The position numbers and the translations under genes were made by a program. Of a stretch of 64,000 nucleotides of DNA, positions 32,540 to 39,787 are shown piece after piece (position 1 is the first letter of the stretch; each line of letters starts with the position of its first letter). The notes beneath the pieces are model-generated. The model ran no database searches. It was not told the DNA's origin and was given only the letters and a program-made list of their open reading frames with translations. The DNA is taken from assembly GCF_900316465.1 (NCBI RefSeq), contig NZ_ONDD01000012.1:1-64000 (forward strand), in the 5' to 3' direction. The DNA comes from an uncultured Fibrobacter sp. (GTDB lineage: Bacteria; Fibrobacterota; Fibrobacteria; Fibrobacterales; Fibrobacteraceae).

Positions 32540-34630
32540 ATGAAAAATATTTTATCCGTTACTTCTGTATTGGCTTTGGCTGGAATGGCCTTTGCCCAGC
32601 AACCAATCATTACAACCAACTACACGTGTGACCCGGCGCCCTATGTCCATGGGGATACGGTTTACCTGTACACGACCCACGACGAGGACAATGCCGAAGG
32701 GTTCGTCATGTACGACTGGCTGTTACACACGTCTACAGACATGGTCAACTGGACTAGCCACGGGGCTGTGGCCTCCCTGAACGATATCCAGTGGAGTACT
32801 AAGACCAATGGCGCTTGGGCCGAGCAGGTTGTGTTTCGCAATGGCAAATGGTACATGTACGTCCCCATTCACGGCAACGGCATTTCCGTCTTGGTGGCAG
32901 ATAGTCCCTACGGCCCCTTCAAGGAACCTCTGAACAAGGCCTTGGTTTGGCAGCGGCAACATTGGAACGACATCGACCCCACCGTATGGGTGGATGATGA
33001 CGGCCAGGCCTATTTGTACTGGGGAAATCCCGACCTCTATATGATCAAGCTTAACGAAGACATGATCAGTACTTCCGGCAATATTGTTACCTACCCCAAG
33101 ATCAAGGATTACCAGGAAGGCCCTTGGCTCTACAAGCACGATAAACATTACTATATGGCTTTTGCTTCCACCTGCTGTGCCGAAGGCATCGGTTACGCCA
33201 TGAGCGACTCCCCCACGGGCCCCTGGACCTACAAGGGCGACATTATGCCTCATTCCTCCCGCAGTAATGGAAACCACCCGGGAATTGTGGATTACAAGGG
33301 GAAATCATACGTTTTTGGCCATCATTACCAGCTTTGGCACCAGAAATCCGATAAAATGGGCCTTAAGTTCCAGCACAAGGAACGCCGTTCTGTTGGCGTT
33401 GCCGAGATGAAGTATAATGCCGACGGAACCATCCAGAAGATTGAGTGGTGGCCGGATAATGGTGTGGCCCAGCTGGAAGATTTTGACCCGTACAAGCGCG
33501 TGGAAGCGGAAACCATGTCGTGGGGCGAAGACGTGAGGGTCCGTAAGAGCGGTACCGCCGGCAATACGGTCATCACCAATCTCTCCGAAGGAAAATACAC
33601 CAAGATTAGCGGCGTGGAATTCGGCGACGCGGGCGCGGAAAGCTTCTCGGCGTCGGTGCTGAGCGTCAAGAAGGCGTCGAGCATCACCGTCCGCCTGGAT
33701 AAGGTGGATGGCGAAATCGTCGGCAAGGCGGAATTTAGCGCTGACGGCCTGGTGACGGTGCCGCTGACCGGTGCGGTCGGCAAGCACGACGTGTTCTTCG
33801 TGTTCGCGGGCGATTTCGAGGCGGACTACTGGGAATTCGAGGACAGCAAGACTTCCATTCCGCAGGGGCCGTTCTGCAAGGCGAAACTCAACGACCCCGA
33901 GGCAAAATGCAATTTGCCGGTTGTGGGCGCGAAGGTCGAGGGCACGGCCAACTTCATCGACTTCGAGAACTACGACGTGGGCGGTGCCGGCAAGGCCTAC
34001 TACGACATGGATACCAAGAACCAAGGAGGCGAATACCGTGAAGACCGCGTGGACATCGTGAAAAACGGCGACGGATTTGCCGTGGGCTACACGCAGAAGG
34101 GCGAATGGCTTGAATACACCGTGAACGTGCAGGCCGGCGGCAAGCTCCCCTTCGAACTCAGCTACGCCAGCGGCATGGACAACACCGGCGTGCGCCTGTT
34201 CATGGACGACGAGCCGATTACCGACACGCTCGCACTCGCGGGCACCGGAGATTTCGACACCTACGGCACCTTCAAGGGCACGACCACCAAGGAACTCACC
34301 ACGGGCGAGCACGTGCTCAAGGTGATGGTGACAAGCGACTACGTGAACCTCGACTGGATTGCCTTTGGTGAAAGCGAAGGCAGCGCCGAGGACATCAGGA
34401 ACGGGACCACGGGCATCGTGCCGAAAATCGCCGCGGGTGCATTCGCGAAAGTCGCGGGCAGCTACAAGGTATTCGACCTGATGGGCTCCGAGCTCGGGAA
34501 CATCCGCCTGAACGCCGGTGCAACGCTGACAGACCTCAAGGCCGGACTCAAGACCGCTGGCTTCGGGAGCGGCGTCTACGTCGTCCGCAACCCCGCCGGA
34601 AAGACCCTGAAATTGCAAGTCGGGGAATAA
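32540..34630 (+). CDS. Secreted GH43 glycosidase with CBM6 and sorting-like tail
   Basis: A 696-residue secreted hemicellulase (arabinofuranosidase or xylosidase type). Signal peptide cut after A-F-A. The five-bladed GH43 domain (about 20-310) shows the catalytic Asp in T-C-D-P-A-P-Y, the pKa-tuning Asp in D-I-D-P-T-V-W and the acid Glu in Q-E-G-P-W-L-Y-K. Residues about 320-440 look like a CBM6-type domain (V-E-A-E-T-M-S-W-G) and about 470-615 a second CBM6 (I-D-F-E-N-Y-D-V-G-G). The end (Y-K-V-F-D-L-M-G-S-E... G-V-Y-V-V-R-N) is a sorting-like tail. GGAG before the second in-frame start sets 32540. The part after about 33500 is visibly richer in G+C than the catalytic part, which suggests domain shuffling. 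Confidence 0.9.
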   Translation: MKNILSVTSVLALAGMAFAQQPIITTNYTCDPAPYVHGDTVYLYTTHDEDNAEGFVMYDWLLHTSTDMVNWTSHGAVASLNDIQWSTKTNGAWAEQVVFRNGKWYMYVPIHGNGISVLVADSPYGPFKEPLNKALVWQRQHWNDIDPTVWVDDDGQAYLYWGNPDLYMIKLNEDMISTSGNIVTYPKIKDYQEGPWLYKHDKHYYMAFASTCCAEGIGYAMSDSPTGPWTYKGDIMPHSSRSNGNHPGIVDYKGKSYVFGHHYQLWHQKSDKMGLKFQHKERRSVGVAEMKYNADGTIQKIEWWPDNGVAQLEDFDPYKRVEAETMSWGEDVRVRKSGTAGNTVITNLSEGKYTKISGVEFGDAGAESFSASVLSVKKASSITVRLDKVDGEIVGKAEFSADGLVTVPLTGAVGKHDVFFVFAGDFEADYWEFEDSKTSIPQGPFCKAKLNDPEAKCNLPVVGAKVEGTANFIDFENYDVGGAGKAYYDMDTKNQGGEYREDRVDIVKNGDGFAVGYTQKGEWLEYTVNVQAGGKLPFELSYASGMDNTGVRLFMDDEPITDTLALAGTGDFDTYGTFKGTTTKELTTGEHVLKVMVTSDYVNLDWIAFGESEGSAEDIRNGTTGIVPKIAAGAFAKVAGSYKVFDLMGSELGNIRLNAGATLTDLKAGLKTAGFGSGVYVVRNPAGKTLKLQVGE

Positions 34631-34672
34631 GTTCCAGCGGATCTTAAACCGCGCGGAACTTCCCCTCATTTA

Positions 34673-34708
34673 AAACCCCGACCTCTCGTAACGAAGGCCG
34701 GGGTTTTT
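34673..34708 (+). terminator. Rho-independent terminator after GH43
   Basis: AAAACCCCG..CCT pairs with AGG..CGGGGTTTT, followed by T. A near-duplicate of this terminator and its left flank (CCTCATTTAAAA, GACCTCTCGTAA, GAAGGCCGGGG) is at 35216-35261. Confidence 0.85.
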
Positions 34709-34746
34709 ATTATATTCAAATGGAAGCCCCAAAAAAAGAGGATATC

Positions 34747-35091
34747 ATGGCTAAACTGAAGGAATATTACGGCAAGACGCTGCTTGAAATAGAAGGCGGC
34801 AAAATCAAGGAATACTATGGTAAGACTCTTTACGAAATTGATGGCGACAAGGTGAAAGAATATTACGGCAAAAACATTTTCGAGATAGACGGGGATAAAA
34901 TAAAGGAATATTGCGGAAAGACCCTGTTGGAATTCGACGGAAAAAAACTAAAACGTTATTGCGGCCCCACGATATACGAAGTGGACGGCAACAAAATAAA
35001 AGAGTACTGCGGAAAGATCCTTTATGAAGTAGAGGGCTTTTTATCCCGCCGCGAATGGATGGCCCTGCTGGCGATACTTTTCGCATCGTAG
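34747..35091 (+). CDS. Small protein of six 16-residue tandem repeats
   Basis: A 114-residue protein made almost entirely of six repeats with consensus K-I-K-E-Y-Y-G-K-T-L-Y-E-I-D-G-D (residues about 3-98), then a short hydrophobic end (M-A-L-L-A-I-L-F-A-S). Each repeat should form a beta hairpin, giving a solenoid-like sheet. Tyr-Tyr becomes Tyr-Cys in the last three repeats. I know of no function. GAGG five bases before the ATG at 34747 and a TATATT box at 34711-34716 favour this start over one 27 nt upstream. There is no signal peptide. The gene sits between two near-identical terminators. Confidence 0.7.
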   Translation: MAKLKEYYGKTLLEIEGGKIKEYYGKTLYEIDGDKVKEYYGKNIFEIDGDKIKEYCGKTLLEFDGKKLKRYCGPTIYEVDGNKIKEYCGKILYEVEGFLSRREWMALLAILFAS

Positions 35092-35111
35092 TTTTTTTGT
35101 ATATTAAATCT

Positions 35112-35262
35112 TGACAGGCACCGGTAGCGGATTTCCGCCTACAAGCCAAGTTCGACTAGAAAAGCCGACATTGCGTAAGCCTGACAAAGCAATCTGCGTA
35201 AGGGGGTGGTTTCTCCCTCATTTAAAAGCCCCGACCTCTCGTAAAGAAGGCCGGGGGTTTTA
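35112..35262 (+). ncRNA. Candidate short RNA between TATATT box and duplicated terminator
   Basis: A TATATT box at 35100-35105 is followed by about 110 nt with local stems (GTAG-CGG-ATTT-CCG-CCTAC at 35125-35143; TTGC...GCAA) and then a terminator at 35224-35261. No ORF with a ribosome site is present. The terminator may instead serve the converging toxin gene or read-through from upstream, so this is a weak candidate. Confidence 0.25.
35224..35261 (+). terminator. Rho-independent terminator, near-duplicate of 34673-34708
   Basis: AAAAGCCCCG..CCT pairs with AGG..CGGGGGTTTT; it has A/T tracts on both sides and could act in both directions, ending the PIN toxin gene from the other strand. Confidence 0.75.
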
Positions 35263-35673
35263 CTACATGCACAGAATATCCAACATCTGTCGCGGGGTGA
35301 CTACAATCGGATTTGCAGGGAAATGCTTGACATTCCCCGTTACAAGATGCGTTTCGGCTGTTTTACCATGAGAAAGCGCAATGGAATAAAAGACAATGTC
35401 CTTTGGATCGGGCATGGCTTCTGCAACAGTTTCCAAAGCATTTTCCATAACACCCAAGGATTCTATCTGGGATACGGTTTCTGAAATCAACTCTGAAGAA
35501 AAACCGAATTTCGGCCTATTCAAAACATTGCGATACTCATTCAGAATTTCATCATTGTATACAGGAACAACAAATCCATTAAAAACTGCCTGCAATACAA
35601 CTCCAGGAACAGAGTTCCATTTCAGCAAAGCGGAAACAATGACATTCGTGTCAATGACCGCATAATACTTCAT
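35263..35673 (-). CDS. PIN-domain toxin
   Basis: A 136-residue putative ribonuclease toxin of the COG1569/TIGR00305 PIN family. The acidic metal-binding residues are visible: Asp8 (V-I-D-T-N-V-I-V-S-A), the Glu of D-E-I-L-N-E-Y and the Asp of D-P-K-D-I-V-F, with a late H-L-V-T-G-N in the usual place of the fourth acidic position. Such toxins cleave RNA and are held inactive by the cognate antitoxin. Its ATG overlaps the antitoxin stop (ATGA), so it is translated after it. The partner is of the RelB/DinJ type, which more often pairs with RelE/YafQ toxins. Confidence 0.85.
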   Translation of the reverse strand: MKYYAVIDTNVIVSALLKWNSVPGVVLQAVFNGFVVPVYNDEILNEYRNVLNRPKFGFSSELISETVSQIESLGVMENALETVAEAMPDPKDIVFYSIALSHGKTAETHLVTGNVKHFPANPIVVTPRQMLDILCM

Positions 35674-36002
35674 CGACCGCTCCTAGCTGCATCAATTTCG
35701 GCATTGATTTCGTCTAGAGTCATATCGGCGGCCCCAGCTCTTTCGGCCTCGGCAGAAAGCTGGCGCATCACCATCGACATGCGGCTCGCAACTGGATTTG
35801 CATTGTAGAAAGCGCGTCTGTCGGCGGCATAGGCGGAAGCCTTTGTGGACGCAACCTCGAAGGGAATCCTCTTCTCGCGCACAACGGCACGAGCAAAGAC
35901 ATTTATCGCCGTGGTCATCGACATGCCAAACTCTTCGCAAAGTTTGTCAAAGTCTTTTTTCAGGCCGTCATCCATTCTGATGCTAAAGGTAGTTTGTGAC
36001 AT
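35670..36002 (-). CDS. RelB/DinJ-type antitoxin
   Basis: A 110-residue protein with an N-terminal ribbon-helix-helix (F-S-I-R-M-D-D-G-L-K-K-D-F-D-K-L-C-E-E-F-G-M-S-M-T-T-A-I-N-V-F) as in DinJ. The C-terminal half (about 55-110) is acidic and probably wraps the toxin. It should bind the operon promoter (AT-rich TATATAA tract at 36017-36035) and repress it with the toxin. It is first in the operon, as usual. AGAGG lies just upstream of the ATG. Confidence 0.85.
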   Translation of the reverse strand: MSQTTFSIRMDDGLKKDFDKLCEEFGMSMTTAINVFARAVVREKRIPFEVASTKASAYAADRRAFYNANPVASRMSMVMRQLSAEAERAGAADMTLDEINAEIDAARSGR

Positions 36003-36075
36003 AAAAGCAACCTCTTTTTATATAATATATATAAAAACACACCGAATTGCAACCTATTTAGTGTATAAAAAATCG

Positions 36076-36264
36076 TTGGTAGAGATTGTTAACGTCGGGA
36101 AGGGAGTTGCTCATGAACTCAGCAGGGGGACAACTGAACAAGGCGAATATCGCAGCCAAGCTCGCATGGCTATGATTGAGCCAATCAGTTGGGACTTGAT
36201 CGAAGAGAAAGTCCAACCCTCCCCCTCCTATACAGAGCGTTTTAATATGAAACGCGCTTTTTTT
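36076..36264 (+). ncRNA. Candidate structured RNA (about 190 nt)
   Basis: The gap between the divergent antitoxin and dnaK contains a plus-strand unit: TATAAA (36064-36069), then densely paired sequence, then two terminators in tandem. Helices I can see are a purine-rich 36097-36108 with pyrimidine-rich 36214-36228, CAACTG (36131-36136) with CAGTTG (36186-36191), TGATTG-AGC-CAATCA (36173-36187), and TTGGGACTT/AAGTCCAA (36189-36216). The size resembles 6S RNA, but I cannot confirm the family. A 20-codon ORF (36113-36175) with GGGAG-N6-ATG lies inside, coupled by ATGA to a second ORF that runs into the terminators, so a peptide gene is an alternative. Confidence 0.4.
36236..36264 (+). terminator. 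Rho-independent terminator
   Basis: GCGTTT (36237-36242) pairs with AAACGC (36250-36255), followed by a seven-T run on the plus strand. It ends the candidate RNA. Confidence 0.75.
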
Positions 36265-36284
36265 GCCCCGAATTAGGGGCTTTT
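36265..36284 (+). terminator. Second tandem terminator
   Basis: GCCCC-GAATTA-GGGGC followed by TTTTC, directly after the previous hairpin. It insulates the dnaK promoter. Confidence 0.7.
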
Positions 36285-36287
36285 CTT

Positions 36288-36302
36288 GTTTCAGAACGAA
36301 AC
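36288..36302 (+). promoter_or_regulatory. Candidate activator site before dnaK
   Basis: The perfect inverted repeat GTTTC-AGAAC-GAAAC lies 32 nt before the -24 element; the related GTTTC-AAAAC-AAAAC precedes the grpE promoter. Confidence 0.5.
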
Positions 36303-36334
36303 AAAATGGCCGTTTTTTGCCAGTTATTAGCATT

Positions 36335-36350
36335 TGGCACGGGTTTTGCT
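36335..36350 (+). promoter_or_regulatory. Sigma-54-type (-24/-12) promoter of dnaK
   Basis: TGGCACGGGTTTTGCT matches the sigma-54 consensus at all key positions (TGGCAC, then TTGCT) with GG and GC exactly 10 nt apart. The predicted start is near 36361, 65 nt before the dnaK ATG, close to the 63 nt seen for grpE. Confidence 0.75.
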
Positions 36351-36425
36351 TATGTATGGGCGTAAAAAATCGCCCCGTTCAGATTGATTCGCGGGCGGCA
36401 AGAATTTAAAAATAGGAGACTCATT

Positions 36426-38327
36426 ATGAGCAAGATTATCGGTATTGACTTGGGAACGACCAACAGCTGCGTGTCCGTGATGGAAGGCGGCAAGCCGGTC
36501 GTCATCGCTAACGCGGAAGGTTTCCGCACCACCCCGTCCATTGTCGCTTTCGGCAAGAACGGCGAACGTCTGGTGGGCCACGTGGCAAAGCGCCAGGCTA
36601 TCACCAACCCCGAAAAGACCATTTACTCCATCAAGCGTTTCATGGGCCGTACGGCTGGCGAATGCTCCGCTGCTGAAAAGAACATGCCCTACAAGCTGGT
36701 GGGCACGGGTTCCGACCCGGTCCGCGTGCAGGTGGACGACAAGCAGTTCGCTCCTCCCGAGATTTCGGCCATGGTTCTCCAGACCATGAAGAAGATTGCC
36801 GAGGACTACCTGGGCCAGCCGGTGACGCAGGCCGTGATTACGGTCCCTGCCTACTTTAACGACTCCCAGCGTCAGGCTACGAAGGACGCCGGCAAGATCG
36901 CTGGCCTCGAAGTGCTGCGTATCGTGAACGAACCGACGGCTGCTGCTCTTGCCTACGGTCTTGACTCCAAGAAGAGCGAAAAGGTCGCCGTGTATGACCT
37001 CGGTGGCGGTACGTTCGATATTTCCATCCTTGAAATCGACGACGGCATGTTCAGCGTGAAGGCCACCAACGGCGATACGATGCTCGGCGGTGACAACTTC
37101 GACGAAGTCATCATCGACTGGATCAACGACGAATTCAAGAAGGACAATCCGGGCATCGACCTGAAGAAGGACAAGATGGCCCTGCAGCGTTTGAAGGACG
37201 CCGCCGAAAAGGCCAAGATCGACCTGTCTGCAACGACTTCCACGAACATCAACCTCCCCTTCATCACTGCCGACGCTTCGGGCCCGAAACATTTGGACCT
37301 CACGCTCAGCCGTGCAAAGTTTGACCAGCTGACCGCCCACTTGGTGGAACGCTCCATGGAACCCTGCCGCAAGGCTATCGCCGACTCCGGCCTCTCCCTG
37401 AGCGAAATCGACGAAGTGATTCTCGTCGGTGGTTCTACCCGTATCCCGGCCGTTCAGGAAGCCGTGCGCAAGTTCTTCGGCAAGGAACCGAACAAGACTG
37501 TGAACCCGGACGAAGTGGTGGCTATCGGTGCTGCCGTCCAGGGTGCCGTGCTTAGCGGCGACTCCTCCGTGAAGGATGTGTTGCTCCTCGACGTGACCCC
37601 GCTTTCCTTGGGTATCGAAACTCTTGGTGGCGTGATGACCAAGCTCATCGACCGTAACACCACGATTCCGACCAAGAAGAGCCAGGTGTTCTCTACCGCC
37701 GAAGACAACCAGCCGGCCGTGACGATTCACGTGCTGCAGGGCGAACGCGAATTTGCCCGCGACAACCGTACGCTCGGCAAGTTCGACTTGACCGACCTCC
37801 CGAAGAAGCCGCGTGGCGTGCCGCAGATCGAAGTGACCTTCGATATCGACGCGAACGGCATTGTGCACGTGTCTGCCAAGGACAAGGAAACCGGCAAGGA
37901 ACAGTCCATCAAGATTACTTCTTCCAGCGGCCTTTCCGAAGACGAAATCAACAAGATGGTGAAGGATGCCGAAGCCAACGCTGCCAAGGACAAGGAACAG
38001 CGCGAGCTGGTGGACATCAGGAACCAGGCCGAACAGATGGCTTACCAGGCTGAAGGTCAGCTCAAGGAATTTGGCGACAAGCTCCCGGCCGACACCAAGA
38101 GCCAGCTGCAGGCTGCTATCGACGACATCAAGGCCAAGAAGGACAACGGCACCAAGGAAGAGATCAAGGCCGCTATGGACAAGCTCCAGGGCATGATCAG
38201 CTCTATGGCCCAGGCCGCCGGTGCAAACCAGGCTCAGCCGGGTCCGCAGCCGGGTGCTTCTGAACAGCCGAAGAACGACAAGAAGGGCGACGGTCCGGAA
38301 GTCGTCGACGCGGAAGTGGTTGACTAA
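36426..38327 (+). CDS. dnaK: Chaperone DnaK (Hsp70)
   Basis: A 633-residue ATP-driven chaperone for protein folding. The three Hsp70 signatures are present: I-D-L-G-T-T-N-S-C-V, V-Y-D-L-G-G-G-T-F-D-I-S and V-I-L-V-G-G-S-T-R-I-P-A-V-Q. The substrate domain starts near residue 390 and the protein ends in the acidic V-V-D-A-E-V-V-D tail typical of bacterial DnaK. AGGAG before the ATG at 36426 sets the start. dnaJ follows 110 nt later behind a terminator-like hairpin. The promoter is of sigma-54 type, unlike the sigma-32 or HrcA/CIRCE control usual for this gene. Codon use is strongly biased, as for a highly expressed gene. Confidence 0.98.
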   Translation: MSKIIGIDLGTTNSCVSVMEGGKPVVIANAEGFRTTPSIVAFGKNGERLVGHVAKRQAITNPEKTIYSIKRFMGRTAGECSAAEKNMPYKLVGTGSDPVRVQVDDKQFAPPEISAMVLQTMKKIAEDYLGQPVTQAVITVPAYFNDSQRQATKDAGKIAGLEVLRIVNEPTAAALAYGLDSKKSEKVAVYDLGGGTFDISILEIDDGMFSVKATNGDTMLGGDNFDEVIIDWINDEFKKDNPGIDLKKDKMALQRLKDAAEKAKIDLSATTSTNINLPFITADASGPKHLDLTLSRAKFDQLTAHLVERSMEPCRKAIADSGLSLSEIDEVILVGGSTRIPAVQEAVRKFFGKEPNKTVNPDEVVAIGAAVQGAVLSGDSSVKDVLLLDVTPLSLGIETLGGVMTKLIDRNTTIPTKKSQVFSTAEDNQPAVTIHVLQGEREFARDNRTLGKFDLTDLPKKPRGVPQIEVTFDIDANGIVHVSAKDKETGKEQSIKITSSSGLSEDEINKMVKDAEANAAKDKEQRELVDIRNQAEQMAYQAEGQLKEFGDKLPADTKSQLQAAIDDIKAKKDNGTKEEIKAAMDKLQGMISSMAQAAGANQAQPGPQPGASEQPKNDKKGDGPEVVDAEVVD

Positions 38328-38378
38328 TTAAGCGTACGGCAGGTAATCGGTGTGTCGCCGGTTATCGGCCTCATACAG

Positions 38379-38415
38379 AAAGGATTGGCTCTCTTTTAGG
38401 GAGCAATCCTTTTTG
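38379..38415 (+). terminator. Terminator-like hairpin between dnaK and dnaJ
   Basis: AAAGGATTG (38379-38387) pairs with CAATCCTTT (38404-38412) and an inner GCTC/GAGC helix extends it, followed by TTTTTG. It may attenuate dnaJ relative to dnaK. Confidence 0.7.
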
Positions 38416-38437
38416 CGTAAAATGAGCGAGCGCAAAA

Positions 38438-39580
38438 ATGGCTGAAAAAAGAGATTATTACGAAGTTCTAGGCGTCGGCAAGGACGCGAGTGCTGACGAG
38501 ATCAAGCACGCCTACAAGAAACTTGCCATTAAGTACCACCCGGACAAGAACCCGGGCGACAAGGAAGCCGAAGAGAAGTTCAAGGAGGCTGCCGAGGCCT
38601 ACGACGTGCTCAGCAACCCCGAGAAGCGTAAGCAGTACGACCAGTTCGGCTTTAACGCCCCCGGTGGCGGTTTTGGTGGCGGCGGATTCGGCGGCCAGGG
38701 ATTCAGTTTCGAGGATATCTTCGCGAACTTTGGCGACATTTTCGGTGGCGGATTCGGTGGTTTTGGCGGCAGCCGTCGAGGCGGTCGCAAGGCCGGGCCT
38801 CCGCGCGGAAACGATTTGCAGATCAAGGTGGCGCTCAGCTACAAGGAAATCTTCGAGGGCTGCACCAAGAAGGTTCGTCTGAAACGCTACACGCCGTGTA
38901 CGGAATGTAACGGCAAGGGCGGCACCGACATCAAGACTTGCGAAACCTGTAAGGGTACGGGGCGCGTGCGTCGCGTTTCTGGCGGATTCTTCCAGATGGT
39001 TTCCGAAAGCGCCTGCCCCACTTGTAACGGCATGGGCGAAGTCATCGCGAACCCGTGTAGCCGTTGCCGCGGCGAGGGCCGTGTGCAGGAAACCGAAGAG
39101 ATTTCCATCAAGATTCCGGCGGGCGTTGCCGAGGGCCAGTACCTGAACCTGCGTGGCGAAGGCAACTGCGGGCCTCGCGGCGGTGCCTGCGGCGACTTGC
39201 TGGCGGTCATTGCCGAAAAGCCTGACGACTTCTACACCCGCGAAGGCGACGATTTGCACTGCGAAATCAAGGTGCCGGTCCACAAGCTGGTCCTTGGCGG
39301 TACGCAACGAATCCCGACGCTGGACGGTGGCGAAGTGCAGATCAAGATTGCGGCCGGCACTCAGGCCGGAAGCATTTTGCGCCTGCGCGAACAGGGCCTG
39401 TACCCGCTGAACAAGCGCGGCGACCGTGGAAGCCTCTACGTGAACATCGGCGTGGAAATCCCGAAGGACTTGAGCCGCGAAGAGAAGGAACTCTACCAGA
39501 AACTCGCGGAACTGCGTCACGACAAGGAAACCGCGCAGGAAGAAAGCTTCCTTGAAAAGATGAAGAATCTGTTCAAGTGA
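38438..39580 (+). CDS. dnaJ: Co-chaperone DnaJ
   Basis: A 380-residue Hsp40 that delivers substrates to DnaK and stimulates its ATPase. The J domain (1-70) has the H-P-D triad (Y-H-P-D-K-N), then a Gly/Phe-rich stretch (about 75-115). The zinc region carries all four C-x-x-C-x-G-x-G repeats (C-T-E-C-N-G-K-G, C-E-T-C-K-G-T-G, C-P-T-C-N-G-M-G, C-S-R-C-R-G-E-G). The C-terminal beta domains follow. Length and layout are normal for type I DnaJ. The gene follows dnaK on the same strand, and its stop lies in a hairpin (TGACAC-GAA-GTGTCA). Confidence 0.97.
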   Translation: MAEKRDYYEVLGVGKDASADEIKHAYKKLAIKYHPDKNPGDKEAEEKFKEAAEAYDVLSNPEKRKQYDQFGFNAPGGGFGGGGFGGQGFSFEDIFANFGDIFGGGFGGFGGSRRGGRKAGPPRGNDLQIKVALSYKEIFEGCTKKVRLKRYTPCTECNGKGGTDIKTCETCKGTGRVRRVSGGFFQMVSESACPTCNGMGEVIANPCSRCRGEGRVQETEEISIKIPAGVAEGQYLNLRGEGNCGPRGGACGDLLAVIAEKPDDFYTREGDDLHCEIKVPVHKLVLGGTQRIPTLDGGEVQIKIAAGTQAGSILRLREQGLYPLNKRGDRGSLYVNIGVEIPKDLSREEKELYQKLAELRHDKETAQEESFLEKMKNLFK

Positions 39581-39718
39581 CACGAAGTGTCATCCTGAGC
39601 TATACGAAACTTAGAACTTTAGTTCTGTAGTTGAGTTATGCCCTTTGGGTAGAAGCCCATAGGGCGAAGTCAAAGGATCTCAGAAATACTCCCGAGCAGC
39701 AATGCCCGGGATTTTTAT
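39579..39718 (+). repeat. Composite hairpin repeat after dnaJ
   Basis: Successive hairpins are TGACAC-GAA-GTGTCA (39578-39592), AGAACT-TT-AGTTCT (39613-39626), GCCCT..GGG-TAGAAG-CCC..AGGGC (39640-39665) and CCCG..GC-loop-GC..CGGG before TTTTTAT (39691-39718, probable terminator). An outer frame GTCATCCTGAG...AAAGGATCTCAG links it to the GTCATCC/GGATC elements. The CTTTAG-type loop also occurs in the long repeat copy at 3242-3383. Confidence 0.55.
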
Positions 39719-39787
39719 TTATAAAGTGACATTTTGTAGATTGTGGGGTGTTTAACAGGAGAACAAATTCTTCTGGTGGGAGACACA

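Noticed and set aside
33305..34669. 454-codon minus-strand open frame
   Set aside because: Antisense to the G+C-rich second half of the GH43 gene; no recognisable domain.
34750..35040. Direct repeats that might be a CRISPR array
   Set aside because: The 48-nt units follow the codon frame of the 16-residue protein repeat and have no spacers.
36327..37868. 513-codon minus-strand open frame
   Set aside because: Antisense to dnaK; such frames opposite dnaK are a well-known artefact of its codon use.
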